DNA from: Bradyrhizobium sp. 170
GTDB taxonomy: Bacteria; Pseudomonadota; Alphaproteobacteria; Rhizobiales; Xanthobacteraceae
DNA: 64,000 nucleotides
Assembly: GCF_023101085.1 (NCBI RefSeq)
Contig: NZ_CP064703.1
Span: forward strand, 5,518,001 to 5,582,000
Direction: 5' to 3'
The position numbers and the translations under genes were made by a program. Shown in pieces: positions 1 to 10,500 of this stretch. The stretch's first letter is position 1, and the number at the start of each line of letters is the position of its first letter. The notes beneath the pieces were generated by a model. The model saw nothing but the letters and a program-made list of their open reading frames with translations, searched no databases and was not told the DNA's origin.

Positions 1-1540
1 TGGCGCAGCAGGTCGCCCCAGATCGCGGCCAGCGCCGCCTCGACCGGTGTGCGCGGCGCCACATGCTCGGCCAAAGCGGCGAGTTGATCCGGCGCCGGCA
101 GCGCCTTGCGGTCGATCTTGCCATTCGGCGTCAGCGGCAGCCGGTCCAGCACCACGATCCGCGCCGGAACCATGTAGTCCGGCAGCACCGATGACAGCGC
201 GGTCTTTAGCGTCGATCCATCCAACGATGCCCCACCGCTGACATAACCTACGAGTTGACGGCCTGCACCGACTTCGCGCGCCACCACCACGGCCGACCGC
301 ACGGCGGCCTGCGCCATCAGCCGCGCCTCGATCTCGCCGAGTTCAATGCGAAAGCCGCGGATCTTCACCTGGTGATCCGAGCGGCCGATATATTCGATCA
401 CGCCATCGGCGCGCCACCGCGCCACGTCGCCGGTGCGGTACAGCCGCGCGCCCGATGTGCCGAACGGATCGAGAATAAAACGTTCCGCCGTCAGCGCGCC
501 GCGTTGCCAATAGCCCCGCGCCAGTCCGTCGCCGCCGATATAAAGTTCACCTGCAACCCCGATCGGCGCAAGATTGAGGTCATTGTCCAGGATGTGCAGC
601 GTGGTGTTGCCGATCGGTCCACCCAGCACCGGGCGGTCGTCCCGCGCATCGAGGCGATGACGGGCCGACCACACCGTGGTCTCGGTCGGACCGTACAGGT
701 TCCACACCTCGCCGGCCTGCGCCACCAGCCGCCGCGCCAGATCCGGCGCCAGCGCCTCGCCGCCGCACAGCACGCGGCAGCTTGTCGGGAGCGATGGGCC
801 ATCGTGATCGAGCAGCATCCGCCAGGTCGACGGCGTCGCCTGGATCATGGTTACGCCCTGGGTTGCCACCATGGCTTTGAGCCGCGATGGATCATGTGCG
901 GCCGCGCGATCCGCCAGCACCACGCGCGCCCCCAGGGTGAGCGGCAGCCACAGTTCCAGCACCGCAATGTCGAACGACAGCGAGGTCAGGCCGAGCACCC
1001 GGTCGCGTGGAGTGATTCCCGGCCGCTCCGCCATCGTCGCCAAAAAGTTCGTTACCGCGTCGTGGCGGACCATCACGCCCTTGGGCAGGCCGGTCGAGCC
1101 TGAGGTGTAGACCACATAGGCCAGGCTCTCGGGGTGAACCGCGACGTCGAGATTGCCGGTATCACGGCCCTCGCCGCCATCCGCCTCGTCGAGCAGCCAC
1201 GCCTCGGCGCCCGTCTCCTTCAGCACCGGTGCGAACTGCTCCAGTAGCGACGTCTGCGTCAGCACCAGCGCCGTACCGCTGTCGCGCAGCATGTGCGCAA
1301 GCCGCTCCGGCGGGTATTCCGGATCGAGCGGCAGATACGCCCCGCCCGCCTTCAGCACCGCCAGCAACGCGACCATCATCCCGACGCCGCGATCCAGCGC
1401 CAGTCCCACCACCACGTCCGTCGCGACACCGTAATCCCGCAGCCCCCGCACCAGCCTGTTGGCCCGGCTGTTCAACTCGCCGTAGCTCAATTCCTCATCG
1501 CCAACCACCAGCGCCACAGCATCGGGAGACTGGCGGACCT
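1..1540 (-). repeat. Near-identical A-domain repeat, copy 1 (in NRPS 3)
   Basis: Matches 12425-13960 in the same orientation across the whole Gly-type A domain. I count about 16 differences in the first 600 bases, plus a nine-base indel near 1160-1185. The match fades near 1540, at the C-A boundary. It runs out of the window on the left. Confidence 0.9.
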
Positions 1541-4500
1541 GTTCCTCGAACTGTTCGACAATTCCCCGGCGCGGTTGATCGCGACGCGTATTGTTCATGC
1601 GCGAGAGCAGCGCGTCATCCGCCGGATCGCTCGCGGCGATCATGCCGACCGGCCGATCCGCATCGGCGCTCAACGCTTCCAGCAACCGCACGAAGGCGGC
1701 TTGCAGCCGCGCCACCTGCGCCTCATCAAAATGCTTGCGCTGATAGTTGAACACCAGCCGCAGCCGCTCATCGAGCCCGACGCTCGCAAACAGCGGATAA
1801 TTGCTGGTCTCGACGATCCTAGTCTCACCGACCCGGACGCGCTGGTTCTTCTCCTTCAGCGCGTTGTCGACCGGATAATTCTCAAACACCAGGATGCTGT
1901 CGAACAGCGGCCGTCCGGGACGTCCCGCCAGGCGCTGGATTTCATAGAGCGGCGTCCAGCCATATTCACGCATGGTCAGGTTGCGGTCCTGCAGCTCGCG
2001 CAGCCATGCGCCGATTTTCTGCTGCGGAGCGACGCCGTCGACGACCGGCAAGGTGTTGATGAAGAGGCCGACCATGTCTTCGGAGCCTGCGAGTTCCGAC
2101 GGCCGGCCCGACACGGTGACGCCGAAGCAGACCGTGCCCTGTCCGGTATGCTGACGCAGCATTTGCGCCCATGCGGCCTGCACCAATGTGTTCAGCGTCA
2201 CGCGCTCGCGCGCCGCAAACTGTTGCAGCCGTCCGGTCAGCGCCGCGTCCAGTTCCAGCGCCAGCGCGCCGTGACCGGACGTTTCTCCGCTCGAACGTTC
2301 CGCCGAACCGTCCGAGAGGAAGCCCGGTTCGCCTCGCTCTGCCATCGCTGCGCGCCAGAAGGTGGCCGCGGCGTCGCGATCCTGATTCTGCAGCCAGCCG
2401 ATGTAGTCACGATAGCGGCGCTGCAAGGCCGGCAATCGGCCATCGCCGCCGTACTGCAGCACCTCGGCGATCAGTCGCGCCGAGCTCCATCCGTCGAGCA
2501 GGATGTGATGATGGGTCCAGATCAGCCAGTGACGATCTTGTCCCAGGCGGATCAGCCGGACCCGCTGCAAGGGCGGCCGCGACAGGTCAAAGCCTTCGAG
2601 CCGTTCCTGCCGCGAAGCATCCGTCAGGGCAGCATCCAGTTCGGATTGCGCCAGCACCACCACCCGCGCGCGCCAATCCTCCTCGACGAACGGCACCTGG
2701 GCATGACGATAGACCACCTGTTGCGCCGGACCTGACAGGTCGCGCCAGACAAAGCCGGTCCGCAGCACCGCATGACGATCGCTGACCGCCTGCCATGCCA
2801 GACGAAGCTTGCCGGCATCGAGGCCGTGTATTTCGGCGGCAACCTGGTTGACATAAAGTCCGTTCTCGCCGTCGTGCATCGCATGGAACAGCATGCCCTG
2901 CTGCATCGGCGACAACGGATAAACGTCCTCGATCTGCCGCCAATCGAGCTCCAGCCTATCGAGATCGGTCTGGCTGAGGCCGGACAACGCCACATCCGAC
3001 GGCGTCAGCCCGCAGGCTCCACTGGTGCAGTGTTCAACCAACTCCCGCAGCGCCGCATCATACAATCCGGCCAGCCGCTCGATCGTCTCGCGCCGATAGC
3101 GTTTCCGGCCGAATCCGAACGACAATCGCAATTGGCCTTCGCGTACGGTGCCGTTGACGCTGAGCCAGCGCCGCAAGGGGCTCGATGCGTCGCGCGACGG
3201 GCCCGCGCTTTCCGGCGCCATGGCGAACAATTCCGCCTCTCCGGCGCCGCCGTCGATCTGGCCGAGATAGTTAAACGTGATCTTCGGCTCGGCCACTCCC
3301 GACAGGGCCGCGCGCTGCTCTTCGGAGCCTAGATAACGCAACACGCCGTAGCCAAGCCCGCGGCCGGGAATGGCACGAAGCTCCTCCTTCACGGTCTTTA
3401 TCAGTGACGAAGGATTCTGCGACCCGCCCACCAACCGCACGGGAAACGCGGTCGTGAACCAGCCGACCGTGCGCGAGATGTCGATATCGCCGAACAGGTC
3501 CTCGCGGCCGTGGCCTTCCAGCTCGACCAGCACGTCGTCCAGTCCGCTCCATCGCCAAACAGCGCGCGTCAGACCGGCGAGGAGAAGGTCGTTTATTTGA
3601 GTGCGATAGGCGGAAGGCGCGTCCGTCAGCAGGCGTTGCGTCAATTCCGCATCGAACGACAGCGAGACTTCATCGGCCTCGGCGACGCAGTCGGTACCGC
3701 CGTGATCGTCGTCGCACGGAAAACCCAAACCTCCATCGCGCTCGACCCAATAGGGCAGTTCTGCCGCGAGTTCGGACGAGCCTGCATAGGCATGCAGCCG
3801 GGCACCCCACAGCGCGTAGGCATGGCTCTTCGGCGGCAGCACAACTGTATCACCTTGCGCCAACTGGCTGTATGCAGCCGCGATGTCCTCCAGCAGCACC
3901 CGCCACGACACGCCGTCGACAACTAGATGATGGATCACGATCAGCAAGCGCTGACTGCCGTCAGCGACATCGATGCCGACGGCCCGCAGCAGCGGCCCCC
4001 CGGACAGCGAGAGGCTAGCCTGTGCCGATGATGCAAGCGCCGTGACAGCTTCGCCATCAGCCGCACTTCGGACCCACAACAGTTCCGCTGCGGCTGGAGC
4101 GGCGCCGTGCTCCGCACGCCATACACCGTCCCTCACCTGGAAGCGAAGCCGCAATGCGTCGTGATGACTGAGCACGGCCGCTATCGCGCGTCCTGAGATC
4201 TCCCAATCAAGTCGATCCTTCGGCCGCAACAGCACCGCCTGGTTCCAGTGATCGCGTTCTCCGACATCATCAGCGAAGAACCGGGTCTGTATCGGCAGCA
4301 AGGGATGTGAACCGGACACCAGCCCCTGATCGGCGCGCGGCGCGCTCTGCTGTTCGGCACGTGCCGCCAGCGCCAGGGCTTCGAGCGTCTGATACTGAAA
4401 CACATCGCGCGGTTCGATCAGATAACCGGCGCGACGGGCCCGGCTCACCATCTGCAACGAGATAATCGAATCGCCGCCGAGTTCGAAGAAGTTGTCGGCG

Positions 4501-7500
4501 AGGCCGACGACGGGCCGGCCGAGCAGCTCGGCCCAAATCGCCGCGAGCGCTATTTCCGCCGGGGTGCCCGGCGCCTGGTGTTCTGAGCCGGTGTAAGTCG
4601 CGTGGCCGGGCGCCGGGAGCGCACGGCGGTCGACCTTACCGTTCGGCGCCAGCGGCAGCCGTTCCAGCGTCACGATTCGCGACGGCAGCATGTAATCAGG
4701 CAGGACAGACGACAGCGCCGTCCGCAACGCAGTTCCGTCGAGCTCGTTCGCACCGCTGACGTATCCGACTAGCTGACGTCCAGCGCCTACCTCGCGCGCG
4801 ACCACCACCGCGGAGCGTACCCCGGGCTGTTCAAGCAGCCGCGCTTCGATCTCTCCAAGCTCGATACGGAAACCGCGGATCTTGATCTGATGATCGGATC
4901 GTCCGACATACTCGATGGCGCCGTCCGAACGCCAGCGCGCCAGGTCTCCCGTCCGATACAGACGCTCGCCGGGACCGCCGAAAGGATCCGGGATAAACCT
5001 CTCCGCCGTCAGGCCCTGGCGCTGCCAATAGCCGCGCGCCAGCCCAACGCCGCCGATGAACAACTCACCCGTCACTCCGGCCGGAACCATGTTCAGCTCG
5101 GTATCGAGGATGCGAATGGCCGTGCCCGGAATCGGTCGTCCGATCGGGACCCGTGCTGTGCCGTCGTCGCGGCAAGTCCAGAACGTCGCGTTGATCAGGG
5201 CCTCGGTCGGCCCGTAGCGATTGTCGAACCGAACGTCGGGGAAGGCTGCGAGCACGCGCGCCTTCAACTCCGCCGACAATGCTTCGCCGCCGGCAAACAG
5301 CCGCTTGAGCGTCGCGCAGCGTTTCGCCTCCGGCTCTGCAATGAAATGCTCGAGCATCGGCGGCACGAAATGCAGCGTCGTCACATCGTGGGCAATGACC
5401 GCATCAATGAGAAGCCGCGGTTCGCGATGCGCGCCCGGCGCTGCGATCGCAAGGCGAGCACCGGCCGCAAGCGGCCACAGGATTTCCCAGACCGAGACGT
5501 CGAAACTGAACGGCGTTTTTTGCAGCAAGGTCTCGCCGGCATCGAGGCGATATTCCGCCTGCATCCAGCCAAGCCGTGCGGCGAGCGCGCCATGCGAGCA
5601 GGCCACGCCCTTGGGCATGCCCGTCGATCCCGACGTGTACATCACATAGGCCAGACTGTCCGGATGAACCGCGATGTCGAGATTGCTGGCCGGCTCTCCT
5701 GCCCCGGCTTCATTCCCCACGTCGATAGTCCAGGCCTCCGCGGCTGCTTCTGCAATCACGGGCGCGAGGCGTTCAAGCAACCGGCCTTGCGTCAGTATCA
5801 GCCTGGCTCCGCTGTCGCGCAGCATATGCAGAAGTCGGTCTGGCGGATAATCCGGATCGAGGGGCAGATAGCCGCCACCCGCTTTCAGCACGGCGAGAAC
5901 ACCGACGATCAGCTCGACGCTGCGCTCCAGCGCGACACCGACCAACTGGTCGCGGCCGATACCGCGATCCCGCAACTGTCGCGCCAGACGATTGGCGCGA
6001 GCGTTCAAATCGCCATAGCTGACCTGTTGATCGCCGAACACCAACGCGATTGCGGACGGCGAACCAGCGGCGCGCGCCTCGATCTGGGCGACGATCCCGC
6101 CATCAAAATCCGGAATCTTGCCGAGTTCGGTTGCGCCGCCACTCCAGCCGAGAACCTGCCGGGTCTCATCGATATCAAGTCCCCTGAGTTCACCAAGCGG
6201 CGCGGCGGCATCCGTCACGATCTGCGCGAGCAGGTGCGACAGGCAGGCTTGCAGATACCGTATCTGATCTTCGTCGAACCGGCCGCGATCATACCGGAAA
6301 CCAAGATTGATGCCGTCGGCCTTGGCGAATACGGCGACTGTCAGAGCATAGTTGGTGATCGAGACCTGCTCGACCCGGCCAAAGCGGGTGCCACTTTCAT
6401 TCTCGCCGCGCAGGGCCTGATCGATCGGATAGTTCTCGAACACCAGGATGCTGTCGAACAGCGGCCGGCCGGATCGTCCTGCCAGGCGCTGGATCTCGTA
6501 GAGCGGCATCCGGCCATGGTCGCGTAAGTCAATGTTGCGCTCCTGCAGATCACGAAGCCACGCACCCATTTCGGCTTGCGGGTTTGCTTGATCAACGACC
6601 GGAAGGGTATTGATGAACAGGCCCACCATTTCTTCGGACCCGGCAATCTCCGCGGGCCTGCCCGACACCGTCGCTCCGAAGCAGACAACGCGCTGCCCGG
6701 TATGACGGCGCAACAGTTGCGCCCACGCGCCCTGCAGCAGGGTGTTAAGCGTCATGCGCTCGCGTCTGGCGAACGCCTGCAATCTTGCGGTCAGATCGGA
6801 GGTGAGAAGCAGATCCAGCGAACCGTGGCCGGACGTATCGTGGCTCGAAGTTCCTCCCAACGCATCCGCCAGGAAGGTCGGCTCGTCCAAATCAGCCAAC
6901 GCGGTACGCCAGAACGCCGCCGACGCATCGCGATCCTGCCGTTGCAGCCAACCGATGTAGTCGCGGTAACGGCCCTGCACGGCGGGCAATCGGCCGCCGC
7001 GTTCGTGCTGCAGGATCTCTGCAATCAGGCGCGCCGAACTCCAGCCGTCCAGAAGGATATGGTGATGCGTCCAGATCAGCCAGTGGCGGCCTTCCCCGAG
7101 CCTGATCAGCCGCACCCGCTGCAAGGGTGAATGCGACAAATCGAATCCCTGGGCCCGCTCGGCCTGCGACGCCCGCGCCAGCGCGGCCTCGAGTTCGCTG
7201 CGGTCCATTGTGGTCGCCTGCTCGCGCCAGTCTTCTTCGACGAACGGCAGCGCCACATGACGATACACTACCTGCTGGGCAGGACCCGACAGTTCGCGCC
7301 AGGCGAAGCCTGTTCTCAACACGGCGTGCCGGGCGCTCACTTCCTGCCAGGCCGCGCGCAGCCTTCCGGGATCGAGGCCGCGAACTTCCAGGCCGACCTG
7401 ATTGACATAGTTTCCGCTTTCGCCATCGCGCAGCGCGTGGAACAACATTCCCTGCTGCATCGGCGACAGCGGATAGATATCCTCGATCTCACGGCAATCG

Positions 7501-10500
7501 ATCGTTGCACAGAGAATGTCGAGATCAGCCTGGTTCAACCCGGAGAGTTCGACGTCAGACGGCGTGATCCCGCGCGCGCCGCCGGTGCAGTGGTCCACCA
7601 GTTCACGCAAGGCGTCCGCATAGTGTTCTGCGAGACGTTCAACCGTCGCGCGCCGGTAGCGCCTGCGACCAAAACTAAACGACAGCCGCAGCAGGCCGTC
7701 GCGCACCTGACCGTTGATGCTCAGCCAGCGGCCAAGCGGCGCGCTCGCGCTGCGCGCAGCGCCCGCGCCCTCGGGAGCAAGCTTGAACGGGGCGCCCTCA
7801 CCCAGGCTGGCATCGAACTGGCCAAGATAGTTGAAAACGATACGCGGTTCGGAGACCGAGGAGAGCACATGGCGCTGCTCTTCGGTGCCGAGATAGCGCA
7901 GCACGCCATACCCCAGCCCGCGCGCGGGGATCGCCCGAAGTTCTTCCTTGACGGCCTTGATCAGCGCGGCGTCGTCGCTCGACCCGGCCGGCAAACGCAC
8001 GGGGAACGCGGTGGTGAACCAGCCCACCGTGCGTGAAATCTCGGCGCCCGCGAAGATATCCTCACGGCCGTGGCCCTCGAGTTCGACAAGGACATCGTCA
8101 ATCCCGCTCCAGCACGATACCGCGCGCGACAACGCGGCCAACAGCAGATCGTTGACGTGGGTTCGGTAAGCCGACGGCGCTTCCTTGAGCAGCCGCGTCG
8201 TCAGCCCCGCGTCGAAAGTCAGCAGGATTTCCTCACCGTCAGAAACCCGATCGACGTCGCCATGATCGTCGTCGCAGGGCAGATCGGTGGTCGGCTTGCG
8301 TTCGAGCCAATACGCTAGTTCGGCAGCCAATTCGACGCTGCCTGCATGCGCCTTCAGGCGCGCGGCCCAGGATGCATAGGATTGGCTCTTTGGCGCCAGC
8401 GCGATCGAGGCCACCCCCTGCTCCATCTGACCGTAAACCGCTGCGAAGTCTTCCAGCAGGACGCGCCACGACACACCGTCGATGACAAGATGATGCACCG
8501 ATATCAGGAGCCGCTGACCGCCGTCGGCAAGGTCCATTCCGACCACGCGCAACAGCGGTCCGCGCAATGACAGGCTGGCCTGCGCCGCAGACGCCAGCGT
8601 CGTCACCTCGGCCGCGTCGCGTATGCCGCTCCGAATCCACAATAGTTCGGATACTGGAGGCGCGGCGTCATAGGTCGCCCGCCAGACGCCGTCGATCTCC
8701 TCGAAGCGAAGACGCAGCGCATCGTGATGCGCCACGACGGCGGCGACCGCGCGCTCAACGATCCCCCACTCCAGCCGCGACTGCGGCATCAACAATACGG
8801 CCTGGTTCCAGTGATGGCGTTCGCCGGCGTCCTCACCGAAAAACCGAACTTGAATCGGCAACAGCGGATGCTCGCTGCCCGCCAGATCCTTCTCAGGCTC
8901 AGCGTCCTGCATCGCCCGTTCCATGCGCGCCGCCAGCGCCAGCTCCTGCAACGTCTGGTGCCGGAAAACGTCACGCGGTTCGATCAGCAGGCCTGCCTGA
9001 CGGGCTCGACCAACCATCTGCAGCGAGATGATCGAATCGCCGCCAAGTTCGAAGAAATTGTCGTCGACACCAATCAGGGGCTGGCCAAGGAGCTCGGCCC
9101 AGATCGCGGCAAGTGTCGTCTCCACCGCAGTACGCGGCGCGACGTGAGCTGCCGTAACGGCATGCATATCGGGGAATGGCAGGGCCTCACGGTCCACCTT
9201 GCCATGAGCGGTGAGCGGCAGGCTTTCAAGTCTCACAATACGGGCCGGCACCATGTAGTCCGGCAGTCCGTCCGAGAGTGCGGTGCGCATTGCCGTCTCA
9301 TCGAGCGCACCTTCACCACAGACATAACCGACCAGCTGGCGGGTTGCCCCGGCGTCGCGGGCAACAACGATCGCCGATTGCACGCCCGGCTGGCGCATCA
9401 GCCATGACTCGATTTCGCCGAGCTCAATCCGAAAACCGCGGATCTTGACCTGATGATCGGAGCGGCCGACATATTCCACCACGCCATCAGCGCGCCATCG
9501 GGCCAGATCGCCGGTACGGTATAGCCGCATGCCCGGCGCACCGAAGGGATCGGGAATGAACCGCTCTGCCGTCAGCGCGCCACGCCTCCAGTAGCCTCGC
9601 GCCAACCCTTCACCACCGATGAACAATTCGCCGGTCACGCCAACCGGCACGATGTTCAGATCGGCATCGAGGACATAGGCGGACCGCCGACCAACGGGGC
9701 GACCGATCGGGGCATAACTACCCTCGATCTCTTCGCTGGCGTCGACCTTCCAGACCAGCGGCGTCACGACGGTTTCGGTCGGGCCGTAACCGTTGATCAA
9801 GGTCCGCGGCTTGAGCGCGCGCTTGACCTTGTCGAACCCGGCCTTCGGCATCGCCTCGCCGCCGAAAGAATAAAGCGAGACCGGCGGCGGATCGCCGCGC
9901 CAGGCCGCAAAGTCGGCGAGCTGCTGCAGGTAAGCCGGCGGAAAGCCGGCGTTGGTGACGCGCTGTTTGCGCATGATGTCGAGCGTCTGCTCGGCCGACC
10001 ATAGATTCTCATCCCGCATCACCAACGCGGCGCCGCAGGTCAGCGCGGTCCAGAGCCGCTCATGCGCACCGTCGAACGTAAAGGACAGGAAATGCAGTTC
10101 GCGGGAATGCCGGTCCATGTCGTAGAGCCCGGCGGTCACCTCGCAATGCATCGCGAACGGCCCATGCTCAACCGCGACACCTTTCGGCATTCCGGTCGAG
10201 CCCGAAGTGTAGATCACATAGGCGAGGCTTTGCGCTCCCACGGCGATCGCGGGATCGCTCTCCGGCTCCTGGTCGAGATCAACAGCGTCAAGCGAAATAA
10301 CTTCGACCCCGGCCTCTTGCGAGGTCAGCACTGCGCCTGCCGCATCGATCAGGACAAAACGCACGCCAGCATCACGCATGGTGTCAAGCTGGCGCTTGAC
10401 GGGATGCTCAGGATCAAGCGGCAGATAGGCGGCGCCCGCTTTCAGCACGGCCAGCAAGGCTACGATGAGGGATGGCGAACGTCGCGCAGAGAGGCCGACC

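Noticed and set aside
255..1103. Plus-strand 282-codon frame with a near-identical twin at 12679-13527
   Set aside because: The twin exists only because the antisense A-domain DNA is duplicated. It is not a conserved gene.
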